DNA from: Ettlia oleoabundans
Lineage: Eukaryota; Chlorophyta; Chlorophyceae; Chlamydomonadales
Length of the DNA stretch: 23,795 bases
Assembly: GCA_019693395.1 (NCBI GenBank)
Contig: JAAMXP010004693.1
Span: 1 to 23,795 of the forward strand
Direction of reading: 5' to 3'
Part shown: one piece after another, positions 1 to 10,042 of the stretch
How the letters are laid out: every line of letters begins with the position of its first letter
Numbering within the stretch: position 1 is the first letter of the stretch
Program-made: the position numbers and the translations under genes
The notes under the pieces: generated by a model
Told to the model about the DNA's origin: nothing
Database searches by the model: none
The model's input: the letters and a program-made list of their open reading frames with translations, nothing else

Positions 1-8
1 ACCCCCCA

Positions 9-24
9 CACCACCACCACCACC
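9..24. repeat. (CAC)n microsatellite in an intron
   Basis: A short CAC/CCA trinucleotide run lies in the pyrimidine-rich 3' end of the intron before the first visible exon of the left-edge gene. It is probably neutral. Confidence 0.7.
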
Positions 25-69
25 GCACACACTTGTTGTCCCCTCCTGTTGCTGCCTAATCCACTGCAG

Positions 70-795
70 CACCCACAATGCTGAGGGCCTGCCGCCGCTG
101 GCTGAGGTGCCGCAGCTGATGGACGTGCTGAGGACGCACCCTGGGCTGCAGCAGATTTTGCTGGTCGCCCGTGGGGGGCATATACACGGGGTGAGCTTGG
201 TAGACTTGCTTTGCGTCCATAGAAATTAGTATGGAGTTGAGGGCTGATCTCCCCCATATCTGTGGACAGCTTGGCACTTGTTGACAGTCATGGTTCTGTG
301 GGGTGCAGCTGTCACGGTGCGCCAGCTGCTGCATGGTAACAGCCAGGAAACATCATGCGGCTTGCAACTCGGTCCCCTGACTTGGTAGCTTGATGACGGC
401 CACAGACGCCGTATGCAGCGAAAGTGCACTGCTACGCTGCTTGATTGTTTTGATCCAAATGCACTGTACTGCCGACTTGTACCGCCTCCGTGCCGCAGGC
501 CATCTGCGTTGTGCTGGAGGCGATGCTGTCTCTGCGGGGTGTGCGGCAGGGCCTGGATGTGCGCCCCATCCAGCACGATGCTTTCTTCGTGGAGGAGCCG
601 CCGCCTGATGAACAGGAAGATACCAAGCAGCAGCAGGGGCAGGGGCAGGGTCACGAGCAGCAGCAACAAGGGGAGGAGGAGCAGCAGCAGCAAGGGGAGG
701 CGCAGGAGGAGGAGCAGGTGCAGCAGCTGCTCCTGCTATCGGAAGCAGCGGTAGTGGAAGAAGCAGGATTGGACGAGCAGATGCTTAATGGATGA
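70..795 (+). CDS. 3' end of an unidentified gene (last two exons)
   Basis: Two exons can be supported: 70-190 and 499-795, separated by a 308-base GTGAGC...GCCGCAG intron. The first opens after a CTGCAG acceptor with a CTAAT branch-like motif just upstream, so bases 1-69 are intron. The joined frame reads a folded-looking segment (around PQLMDVLRTHPGLQQILLVA, then AICVVLEAMLSLRGVRQGLD and VRPIQHDAFF). A Gln/Glu-rich tail follows, ending LNG and TGA at 793-795. Several alpha-helices seem likely, and the tail is probably disordered and expandable (CAG/GAG codons). I do not recognise the family. The N-terminus lies outside the window. It converges on the BRCT gene, whose stop codon is 296 bases away. 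The coding call is fairly safe because the phase is kept and both splice sites match the local consensus; the function is unknown. Confidence 0.6.
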
Positions 796-1091
796 CTGTC
801 AGGAATCTAGCGATCCATATCCCTGGGGCCCGGTGCGGTAACCTTCAAATCGGTATGGTGAACATCCCCCTTACCGACAGGAGTTCCAGGTACATGCGGT
901 GGCTAACCAAGCTAAACTCATCTCATCAATACGAGCATGGGTTGATCAGCCACACTTCACCGCCAAACCACGCTTGTGTTTCAGCTAAACGCGATAAAGT
1001 ACACGCCGTGTCTTGCCGCCTCAACGCTTGGTACGGCACAGTTGTTTGGCATGAGTTGGTCTTAATCGGTCAAAGTTTGCTGAGAATGCTG
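796..1091. other. Convergent intergenic gap (3' UTRs of two genes)
   Basis: This 296-base space separates the stop of the plus-strand left-edge gene from the stop of the minus-strand BRCT gene. It must hold both polyadenylation regions, or else the transcripts overlap. I see no TGTAA on either strand here, so no poly(A) signal of the usual green-algal type can be assigned. No RNA gene is apparent. Confidence 0.5.
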
Positions 1092-4000
1092 CTAGTCAAA
1101 CACCACGGAGATCTCAGACTGGCTGTCTTCCTCCTCCTGGACAGCACCCACATCCTCCAACTCCCTGCTGGCGCCTGTGGCAGCAGCGGGGCCTGGGGGC
1201 GCGTGCATGGTACTGCGTGCCTTGGCCGCCGACGCCAACGCGGGGCCGGCCTTGCTGCGGTGACGGCAGGAGCAAGGAGGGCAAACATCAAACAACTTGC
1301 GATTAACGAAACATGAGTGCAGTTTGTTGAGTGGCAGTAGCGCAGCGGTACGGACAGTACCGCACTGTACTGCCACTTGCTACTCTCCCTCATAATTCAC
1401 CCATGCGGGATGGCCGGCTCTGTCTCTCACAGATGTATAGAGGCATAGGTGTTGGCAGTTGATGACCCCTCCCTCCCATGCTGATGCATCTGCGCAGCAC
1501 CCACCTGCCCAGCAGCGCGTGGCGTGTCAGCGCTGCTTTTGGACGGGCCACCCACTCCACCACATAGAGAGGGCTGGCCGCCAGGGCGCCGCCTGCCACC
1601 GCTGCCGTGATGTGCACATCAGGTGGAGCGGTGTCTGACGGGGAGGAAGCAATCACTAGGTCCAAGCTGCGAGCGCTCAGCGGCACCAGCTTGCCTCCAC
1701 CAGCCTTGAGAACGTTGCTGCAAAAAGGAATGATAAAGGGGGAAGGCAGGTGGGGCTTGGGCAACCAAGTGGAGTGAGGTCGCATCGGGTGGGACGATCT
1801 GGGTAGCAGATGGACAGTTGTAGCGTAGGGAGCCCTTAGCTAAAGCAGCCCACCACCAAAAGCAACATGCAAGCCACACACACACACCCGCAGATATTCC
1901 CTGACCATACAGCACACAAATAAACACCGCTCCCAGCACCTCCACCAGCACAACAACACGCAAGCCATCGTGTCGCAGTTCCTTTGCGGTTAGGCAGATG
2001 TGATACATGAACATGCACTTGCACTCTGCCTGAGAGGAATCTCTGCTATCCCTCAACTGCGATCCATACTGTCAGCACAACTCCAACCAACCACATATGT
2101 TGTTGATGCTGTGGGAACACTAGCAGGGGCGAAATCAATACAACACTTATACTCACACAATATCTTCCCGCCTGAATGGCTCCTCAAGCTCCTTTGCCAC
2201 AGCCACACGTAGCCCCTCAAAGGCGCGGCGCCCAGTGGCGGCGGTGCGCCGCCGCCAGTGCCGGGCTGCCCTGGCTTCCAGCTCCGAGGCGGCTGATAGG
2301 AGCTCATAAGGTTCCTGTGGAAGAAAGCGTGGAAGAAAGGTGTAGACAGGCAGTGAAAGATGCGCTAACTGCTATGGCATGGTCCATGAAGGACGAGCCG
2401 AGGTGGAGCAATGGCAGGTTGAAAGTCGTAAGGAAGTTCTGTGGAAGAAAGTTTGGAAGAACAGGCGGGGCAGCCAGCGTTGCGTGAATGTTTGTAACAT
2501 TCCCATGAAGAACAGCCGGGGTTGGGCAGTGGTAGTTTGATTATTGCAAAGTTAATGTGAAAGTGGAAGGTCAGCCAAGGCACGGCAATGGTAAGTGACA
2601 AGGCAGGCAGGAGGGCCCGGAAAAAGGATTTGTGGACATTGAGGCAAGGCAAGTATGCTGCTCGACCATATCACCGTAGCACCTTCAACTCATCAGGAGC
2701 ACGACTGTACATCAGGTGCTTCTTAAACGTGCCTGTGTCAAAACAACAGAAGGTTCCTATCTCTCTCTCAAAACAAAAGGCTCACCTCTGACACCAGCCT
2801 CCCCGCCTCAGCGCATGCCTCCACCCAGTCAGGCCCCACCAGCCACCCGCCCGCCGCCATCACCGCCAGGCACTTTTGGTTGCGGCGGGGCGCGGAGGAC
2901 ACCACATGCTTGACCTGCGGGACAAACAGTATGGCTCCCTATTGTACCCTGCTTGAAAAACAGTTTCAGCTGAGCCACCCATCCCGAGCCGGCCTGAAGC
3001 ACCACCGTTCAACGAACCAGGCAGGGGCAAAACCATAGCTCCCATGTCCGTCCTATGCAAAGTTTACGACTACAAGTTACTACGAGAGGTTACTGCTAGA
3101 GGGTCGACTGCTGGTGGGTGCACTGGAGGTTGATGTTACGAACGCTCTCACCTCAGGAGTCCAGTCGTGCCGCTGGTTGCCTGTGATGCACTTCACCTGC
3201 AGCAGAGAGGGGTGCGGTGTGAGGTGGAGCGTGGGTTTTGAATCAGGGTAACAAAGAAGGGGTGGAGCGTGGGTTTTAAAGGCTACCCCTACAGGCTTGA
3301 TTGGCGAGGTAGACGAGGACAGGGCATGCAGCAAGAGGCAGAGCCGGAGGTGCGGTAATTTTGATGCACAAGCCATACCCTGCCACAAATTAAGAGGCAA
3401 TGCCAGCCCCTGCCAGCGGGACTGCCATAGAACGCCCCACCTTGAGCGTCCTCAGCTGGGCCGCCATCTCTTCCTGCTCATCGCTGTGCATACCGCTCAG
3501 AGCAACACACGGCTTACGCCCGTTGCCTGCCGGCCCTGCAGCTGCCGCAGCAGAAGCTTCCACTGCTGCTGCGCCGGCTCTGCCTGCTGCCGACGCAGGG
3601 GCTTCGTCCGCTGGCGGCGGCCCTGATAGGCGGCTGGAGCGGCGGCCCGCTCGACCTGCTGAGTTCCTGCCTGCCAGCTTGGTGCCAGTAGCTGTATTGA
3701 CCGCTGATGACTTGGCCGCTGCCGGCTTGGCATCTGCGGCCTTCTTACCGGTTGCAGGTGGCTGCTTGCGAGCAGCAGCAGCGGGTGTGGCGGCGGCGGC
3801 GGCCCTGCCGCTGCCGTCTCCATGCGTGCGACGGCGCTTGGCAGCCCTGTTTGCTGCTGCACTATGCTCCTCTTCCTCCCCCTCCTCCTTTTCTGTATCA
3901 TCAGCTGCTGCCAGTGCTGGTGCTCTGGCGTGCTCTACACCAGCGACCTCTGCAGCTTGCTGACCTGCCTTGGTAGCAGCAGCGCTGGCCTTGCGTTTGC

Positions 4001-7000
4001 GGCCAACACCCTCACCTGCTGCGGCTCCAACAGCTGCTGGTGGCTTGGCAGGTACTGCCTTGGCTGCGCTCCTCCCATCCCCTTCTTCCTGCTGCTCTCG
4101 CTGCTGCTGGGCTGGATGCCTGCGGCCTGACGATCTTATGCTGGCCCTGCCGCGCGCAGCAGGAGTGGTTGCTCGCCGGCCCCTGCGGCTTGCCTGCTGC
4201 TGCTGCACCTGCTCTTCCTGTGTTGCAGGACTGTCAGCTGCCGCCTGCTGCGCCTCTGGCGCCTCAAGTGCTGCTGCATCTGCAGCTGCTTTGCCAGCCG
4301 CCGCTGCCGCCTGCCGCCGCTGGCGGGCACTCGCACGCCTGGTGGCGCTGCCAGACAGGGCAGCCGGGGCGGGCTGCGGCTGCTGCTGCTGCTCCTCCTC
4401 CTCCTCCTCTTTTGCCGCCTCCCGCCCTGATTGCCACTTCTCAGCTGCTCTTGCTGCCGCTCCTACCGCTGCTTGTGTCGCACCGCCGCCGCGCTCGCTG
4501 GCAGCTGCACGCTGCTTGCCGGCCGGCCGACTGCGCTTGCCAGCAGGTGGCATCTCCTCCTTTTTCTCACTCTGCTTTTGCTCCTGCTGCTGCTGTCGTG
4601 CTCCTGCTGCCTCAGCGGGAGGTGCAGCAGCCTCTACCTCAGGAGCCTTGCGTTTGCCAGCAGTGGCGGGGCGGCCCCGCCTCCGAGGGGCAGCTGCCTC
4701 CTGCTGCTCCTCCCGATGTTGCTGCTCCTGTCGCTGCTGCCGCCGTTGCTGTTCATGCTGTTGCTGCTCTCGTTCCTGCTGCTCATGCTCGACTGCCTGC
4801 TCAGCTGCCGTCGCTCGGTCGGGCGCCCTGCCGCCCCTGCGCCGCAGCCGTGGAGCCGTCTCCACACCGTCGCTGTTGCGCCCCGCTCGCTGCGCCCTGG
4901 CCAAAGCGGCCCTCCTATCGCCAGCCGCCAGCTCGGCAGCCGTTGGTGGGGCTGCAGCAGGCTCATTTCCTTCTGTTGCGTCGCCGGCGGCTGCCGCCAC
5001 AGCGGCGGCGGCGGCATCCTTCTGGGCCATTCTCGTGAGGGATCGCTTCTGCTGGGCATCCGCCTCTGGAAGGTGCTGGCTAAACTGAGCCCGAGCCGGT
5101 ACCGCCTGCTTGCGCTTGCGCCCCCCGCTGCCGCTGCCGCCCTCGCTGGCAGGCGTGGCTGAAGCGCTGCGCGAACGCACACGGGCGGTGGCGCTGCGGC
5201 GGCCCGACAGGGCGCCTGGCGGCACAGGGGGGCTTTCGCCACGCTGCTGCCCTGGCCCCGCCTGGTCACCTGCAACCCGCCCCGCAGCTGCACCTGGCAA
5301 AGCTGCTGCTGCACCGGCAGCAGCAGGAGCCCCAGACGCTTTTGCTTCCACTGCTGCGTTTGTGTCCACCACCTGAACAGCTGCTGCTGGTGCTGCCGAA
5401 GCTTCCTTTGCGCCTGCTGCCTGGGGCTCCTCCTGAGGTGGCAGCTCCTCACATGCATCCACAAACTCAGCAGCACCACCATCACCCTCCTCCTCTCCCT
5501 CGCTGCCATCTGTTTCCGGCTCTGCCCCTGCAGCGCCCACATGACCAGTACCACCACCACCATCACCACCCTCCTCCTCCCCTTCACTAGCTTCTGTCTC
5601 CTCATCTTCCTCTGCCCAGCCCGCTGCCACACCAAGCTCCGAAGTGACGCTACGCCGCAGCCCGCGCTGGCCCTGCTCTCCATCTGCCTCATCCTCCTCC
5701 AGTATACATCCAGCAACGGCTACCCCCGCCTGCTGGTCTCCAGCAGCAGCAGGGGACCCGGCTGCGCCCCCATAAGCCGGGCTGGCAGCATCTCCATCTG
5801 ACTCGGCCCCAAGCTTTTGTGTGGAATCCGAGCTGGCTGCCGGCCCTGCCCCTGCTCCAGGTGCTGCTGCTGCTGCTTCTGCCCCTGGTGCCGCCATTAC
5901 TGCTGCACCACCCTGCCGGGCAGCTTCCTGCACACCCTTCGATGCAGCTGCAGCTTCTAGTCCTCTGCCCTGCCCCTGCCCATGCCACTCTGCTGCATGC
6001 AGCACCTGTGGCTGCCCGGGGGGGCTCTCCTCAGCCTCAGTCTCTGACCCCACATCACACTCGCCACCACATGCTGACGCTGCCTGTGCCGCTGTGGATG
6101 GCAGACCTCCTGCTGCTGCTGCTGCTGCTGGTATCTCTGCTGGTGCTGCAGCTGCTGCACCCGCCCCTTCCTCTGCCTCCTTGCCTGCCACCGCAGTCGT
6201 CGCTGCTCGCTGTGCTGCCGCAGCAGCCGCCTCCGCAGCCGCCACTGCCGCCGCTGCCTCCGCCTCTGCGGTTGCTGCTATTACGGCTGCATCAGGAGAC
6301 TGGACTCCCGCCGCCGCCACCGGCGCGGCCACCGGCGCCGCCGCAGCTGCTGCTGGGGCACTGCCCGTAGCAGCAGCGCCAAGCCCAGCTCGGGGAGAGG
6401 CAGCCCTATTTTCGTCACCATCAAGCACAGCCATCCCGCTGTAAGGCGCAGCGGGGCTGCCCAGCTCACTAGGCGTCTCTTCCCCGCTGGCGTCCCATGC
6501 CGAAGGCGACCCGGCTGCCGCCGCTTCCAATAACCCTCCCTCTTCCTCCCCCTCTGCTGCAGCGGCGCTATCATGCTGCTGGCTTCGATCTTGCTGCTGC
6601 TGCCACTCCTCCTGCTGATCCCCTGCAACAGCCGTTGGCGGCAGCTCACGTGGCAGTGATGCCTTGCTGGCACCTCCTGGAGGGCTAGCTGCGCGGGCGG
6701 ACAGGCAGGCAGAGGTACCAAGGGCGGCCGCCGCTGGATGGAACTCTGTGCTGCCGTTGACTGGCGCTGCAGCTGGTGCTGGTGCTGGTGGCTGCTGCTG
6801 CTGCTGTGCAGGAGCTGCGGCAGGGAAATCGCTACAGCTACCGCCAGCGCCATGCCCACCGTTGTGGCCGCTGCCGGACGCATCCGCCACCACTGCACCA
6901 GCTCCTCCGCGCATTTCCGGGTCCGCTTGCCCCGGCAAAGCCCCAGCGCTGTCGTCAGGGAGATCAGGAGACACCCTCTCGGTGCCAAGGTCGGCAATCA

Positions 7001-9786
7001 GGCCACTCAGCCCGCACATGGCCTGAGTGGGCTGCAGGCGGGACAGGCAGGCGGGGAGGCAGGGGGGCAGACAGATCAGACAGGCGGGCAGGCAGGCCAA
7101 CAGGGGTGCACAGACAGGCACACAGGTGGCACACAAGCAGGTGTGTGACGGCTGTTCCCAGCACCCCCGGCCAGCAAAGGCCGTTAATGAACCAACCCAC
7201 CGCCCAGGTACTTTAAATTGCATTTGTCTGCAGCTGCAACATTTCAGCCGCAGCATTACAGAAAGCTGCGCTCCTACAGCTTCAGCCGCCAGCATGGTGT
7301 GCGAGTGGGCTCACCCCGGCGAAACGCGCGCCCAAAGCCAGCTGCGGCCTGCCGCCGCCGCCGCTGCTGCGGTTCTGCTGCGCCTGCTCCTCAGCTATTA
7401 AATCGCCATGCTCCTGCTGCTCCAAACCGTCCTGCTGCTGTAGTGGCTTTTCCTGCGGAGCCTGCTGCGCCGATTCCTCCCCATCTTGTAGCTGCTCCTG
7501 CTGCTCACCATCCTGCTGCCGCTGATGCCGCACATCGCGCTGCTGGACTTCCTCCTGCTCCTGCTCCTCCTCCAAAGGCGGCAGTTGCTCCACGCTGCCC
7601 CCTTGGATATACCTCGCCAAGCCGCCGCCGGTGGCAGTCTCACTGATGACCAGCGGGCAGCTCAGGCTGCCCGTGCCTGCTGCTTCAAAGGCCCCATGCC
7701 TGCCTCCGGCTGCCAGGCTGCCAGATCCAGCTGCCGACCCTGAAGCCCGCCCTGCCGCCGTGGTGGCATCGGCACCACGGTATTGCTCATACTGCCCTTG
7801 CCCAGCACCCTCCTCCTCCTCCTCTTCAGAGTCTGGAATCTCTATGCTTTCTTCTTCATCCTGCTGACCCCCAGCCGCTGCTGGCCCGCCCATGCCTTCG
7901 CCCTGCCCCCCCTCCTCCTCCGCCTTCAGCAGGTCCACAATGCTGCCCTTCTTTCTGTACTTCGCTGCAGCACATGGCAGTACACGTGCCAGGCAGGCCG
8001 GCCAGCGCAAAGTGAGCACGGTGCCACTCGAGGCCCACATCTGGCCTACTTGTTGCTGCTTACTTAGCCTACTAGGGTTGTTGGGCCTACCTGGCGGCAT
8101 CATGCGGCCCTCCACCAAGCTATCCAGCAGCCACCGACCATTCACAACCTTAACCATTGTCCGGTGCTTTCTGCAGCAGACACAGCCAGGTGGGGGACGT
8201 GGGATCGGTGATGCAGGCTCCTGTGCAGCATAAGCACAAGATACAAATGGTTGCTGGTGTGATTCCAACCTGGCAGACCACAAATACTGCAGCTGCCATA
8301 GGGCCGCAGGCAGCCACTATGAAGGGCTGACTAACCCTCCCACATGCTGCGGATGAGGAAGACAGCAGCAGACAATCAGTAATACCACAGACATCAGCTG
8401 ACAACAACCACGCGCAGGCAGCACCAAAGGATGTCTGCCAGCGCACAGACGTTGCGAAATGGTCAGTCACTAATGCAGGTAGGTTGTCTGAATGTAGAAG
8501 TTGCATCAATTTGTTATACAATGTACGCTGCAGACTGTAGATGCGCACCTGGCAGCTGCTATCTTCAAGGATCGCTCAGTTGGATCGGCGACAACCAGGA
8601 GTGAGATGGGAGCGCCGTCTGGCTTCAGTGACAGGTTCTTGGTGACCTGAGGTAATGGTAAAGGCGAGGTCCGGGTGACAAGGTACAACAAAGAGCCAGG
8701 AGCCATGCGGCAAGATACACTGATGAGCCAGAGTCTGTATTGAAAAGTTCTTTTTCGGTTAGGCACTCTGTGAATGCAAAAAGCACTGGCAGCTCAAGAT
8801 GAAGGCCAACAGGCATGGCTGCACAGATGCAGTGCAAGAGGATTGGGGATGTAGACCAGGACTGCAATTAGAGTGTTTTGGTGTAATATCAATGGGTGTA
8901 AATACACGGGTAGTTGGTGTAGGTAAAAAATGTGGTACAGTAACGTGCAGGCCGGCATCCACCCACTCACATTTGCTCCGGTGCAGCGCAGCAGCAACTG
9001 CATCAGCGCACGCTCTGTTTTGTGAAAGCCGGAAACACAAACTGTCTGAGACGAGGAGGTGAGGGCGGTGACTGGGAAGGGGCGATAGCGGCGTGCCGTG
9101 CCGCTGGGGCCCGCATAGGGTGCTGGCTCGCCCCGCAGGATGCTGGCCCATAGCCAGACCAGGTTCACACATCTCTTGAGCCGATGCAGCGCCTCTTCGT
9201 GCTCCGGCTGCTTGCGGTGCTGCAGCAGGCAGTAGTCGGCGGCTTCCAGGTCGTCTGTGATAGTGCCACCATACCGGGCTGCAGGGCAGGCAGTCGGGGA
9301 CTCCCTCAGATGGGGGGCGGCTGGGTGACCAAATACCTGGGCTGCAGGGCCAGCGCGCAGCACCCAACAAGGAGCAACGCATCCTTCAGATATCGCATGG
9401 AAACAAAGTCAAATGTCTCTGATGCTGCCCTATTGCAGTCCGAGGGAATTGATGGGTGTTTGCTGGGGCCACAAGTGACGCAGCAGCAGAGCGGCGGCAT
9501 CGCATGCTTCCTTGCCTACTATCCTTTTTATGCCCTGTGTGGCATCCCCAAAACCATCCTCCTCTTCCTCTAGCTTGGCATCCATGCGCACGAAGAAGGT
9601 GAGGCCCTGCATGTGGAAACCATATGTTCTTCGGTCGTGAGGAGGGGCCTGTCAGGCGGATTGGCCGCCGCCGCTCAAACGGCAGTGGCGGCAGCGAGTC
9701 CTTGATGTAGGGCATCGCGGTGGCTGCCGCCTGCATCGGATTGACCTGCACACCTCGAGAGGCGTGGGTCCCTCGTCCTCCGCCAT
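1092..9786 (-). CDS. Four-BRCT-domain nuclear scaffold protein, 12 exons, about 1866 aa
   Basis: Exons (minus strand, 5' to 3'): 9786-9754, 9648-9516, 9278-8971, 8646-8549, 8170-8091, 7964-7315, 7031-3441, 3196-3152, 2914-2786, 2314-2157, 1717-1505, 1254-1092. Phases agree at every junction and total 5601 nt. ATG 9786 has an in-frame TAA three codons upstream (9793-9795). BRCT1 is about residues 18-105 (VARYGGTITDD, then VWLWASI), BRCT2 about 120-215 (CVSGF, then VNGRWLLDSLVEG), BRCT3 about 1610-1690 (VALSGM, then GPDWVEACAEAGRLVSEEPY) and BRCT4 about 1705-1815 (YVVEWVARP). The Ser-Gly pairs in BRCT2 and BRCT3 and the RNQK lysine in BRCT3 fit a phosphopeptide pocket. The middle (residues 435-1631) is Ala/Gln/Glu-rich with KRKR-type basic clusters, probably disordered and nuclear. 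Architecture and the EEPY and VEW-KP signatures resemble plant At4g02110-type BRCT proteins, as recalled. A DNA-damage or transcription scaffold role is inferred. Exon 2 appears to use a GC donor. Confidence 0.85.
2311..2600. repeat. Diverged tandem repeat spanning the exon 10 acceptor of the BRCT gene
   Basis: Copy A starts at 2311 and copy B at 2436, each about 125 bases; a partial third copy runs to about 2600. A and B share GTTC(C)TGTGGAAGAAAG at one end and CCATGAAG followed by a GCCG(A/G)GGT-G-GCA-TGG-AG block near the other. Copy A contains the real minus-strand 3' splice site (CTTTCTTCCACAG|GAAC). Copy B repeats it as CTTTCTTCCACAG|AAC at 2439-2440, 124 bases upstream. Confidence 0.7.
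3223..3277. repeat. 17-bp perfect direct repeat in intron 7 of the BRCT gene
   Basis: GGTGGAGCGTGGGTTTT occurs at 3223-3239 and again, perfectly, at 3261-3277. Both lie in the intron between the giant exon and the 45-base exon 8, close to that exon's acceptor. It looks like a recent local duplication. Confidence 0.8.
3441..7031 (-). other. Giant low-complexity exon 7 of the BRCT gene
   Basis: A single exon of 3591 nt (1197 codons) encodes the linker between the BRCT pairs. It contains Ala runs, Gln runs, acidic blocks and many basic KRK/RRGR clusters. The codons are mostly GCn, CAG and GAG, so the opposite strand is nearly free of stops over long stretches; the long antisense reading frames here are a composition effect. 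The acceptor could be 7031 or 7022, since both CAG sites are in phase and differ by three codons (Pro-Thr-Gln). The 3' end begins the third BRCT domain and stops at a CTCAAG|GTGGGG donor. The length is probably variable between strains because of trinucleotide tracts. Confidence 0.75.
6110..6130. repeat. (CTG)7 / (CAG)7 trinucleotide tract
   Basis: Seven uninterrupted CTG units on the plus strand. They are read on the minus strand in the GCA frame and give an alanine run in the BRCT-protein linker (after EIP). It is an exonic microsatellite, likely to vary in length between strains. Confidence 0.8.
7032..7095 (-). other. Long polypyrimidine tract before the exon 7 acceptor
   Basis: On the minus strand this stretch is built of CTGCCTGC, CCGCCTG and CTGTCTG-like units, a degenerate short tandem repeat rich in C and T. 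It ends directly at the CTGCAG acceptor of exon 7. It probably acts as an extended polypyrimidine tract for the large exon, and slippage may have lengthened it. Confidence 0.5.
9269..9352. repeat. Duplicated 3' splice site of BRCT exon 3
   Basis: On the plus strand, 9269-9290 (CCATACC-GGGCTGCAGGGC) and 9331-9352 (AAATACCTGGGCTGCAGGGC) are diverged copies. On the minus strand each is a CCCTGCAG|CCC acceptor. The downstream one (boundary 9279/9278) gives an uninterrupted BRCT1. The upstream one (9342/9341) is 63 bases away, in the same phase and open. Confidence 0.7.
9514..9515 (-). other. GC 5' splice site of BRCT intron 2
   Basis: The only donor that keeps the frame between exon 2 and exon 3 is AGTAG|GCAAGG, a GC donor close to the usual AG|GCAAGT form of GC-AG introns. 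It leaves one base (G), which joins CC from exon 3 to give Ala in VARYGG, a good BRCT core. The nearby GT (ATA|GTAGGC) would put exon 3 in a wrong frame. Confidence 0.65.
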
Positions 9787-9814
9787 AGCCAATTAATTGA
9801 CTGATCGAGGGGTG

Positions 9815-9894
9815 GAGAGCCGCTCACTGCGGCCCCTGAGCCGTCTATTTTGCAAAATAGCCTTGTCCGAGACGCACAGAACTGAGCGGCTCTC
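9815..9894. promoter_or_regulatory. Inverted repeat enclosing a perfect palindrome, upstream of the BRCT gene
   Basis: GAGAGCCGCTCA (9815-9826) and TGAGCGGCTCTC (9883-9894) form a perfect 12-bp inverted repeat. Between the arms, CTATTTTGCAAAATAG (9845-9860) is a perfect 16-bp palindrome with an AT-rich core. The element lies 29-108 bases upstream of the minus-strand start codon, so it is in the 5' UTR or core promoter. It could be a dimeric-factor binding site or an RNA hairpin. Confidence 0.5.
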
Positions 9895-10037
9895 TTAAAA
9901 GCCGCGGGCACGCCCTGCTGTGCCTTCTCGCTGAGCACTGGGCGCCACCTCACTTCCCCGCTGCCCACATGCCCAAGGTTGCTCTGTCAACCACCCCTGC
10001 TACCTTGCGTGATCGCATTGCATGTCTTGCTAAGCCT

Positions 10038-10042
10038 TTACA
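10038..10042 (-). terminator. Candidate TGTAA poly(A) signal
   Basis: TGTAA on the minus strand (TTACA on plus) is the only such motif I found downstream of the Cys-His protein gene before the BRCT promoter. It would give a long 3' UTR of roughly 1.07 kb, possible for green algae but weak as evidence. Confidence 0.25.

Noticed and set aside
792..1316. 174-codon plus-strand open frame after the left-edge gene
   Set aside because: It overlaps the convergent gap and runs antisense to the last BRCT exon; no splice or motif support.
3970..5088. Long plus-strand open frames opposite the giant BRCT exon, up to 372 codons
   Set aside because: They are antisense shadows of a CAG/GCn/GAG-rich exon that leaves few stops on either strand. 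They translate to Cys/Ser/Ala/Leu runs with no domain, and the minus frame is phase-linked to real BRCT exons.
9649..9753. Minus-strand frame reading MQAAATAMPYIKDSLPPLPF as part of the BRCT protein
   Set aside because: It lies within intron 1: MAEDEGPTPLE ends at a GAG|GTGTGC donor and resumes at CTGACAG|GCCCCT, giving the better HDRRTYGFHMQG frame. Continuing the first frame runs into sequence lacking the BRCT pattern.
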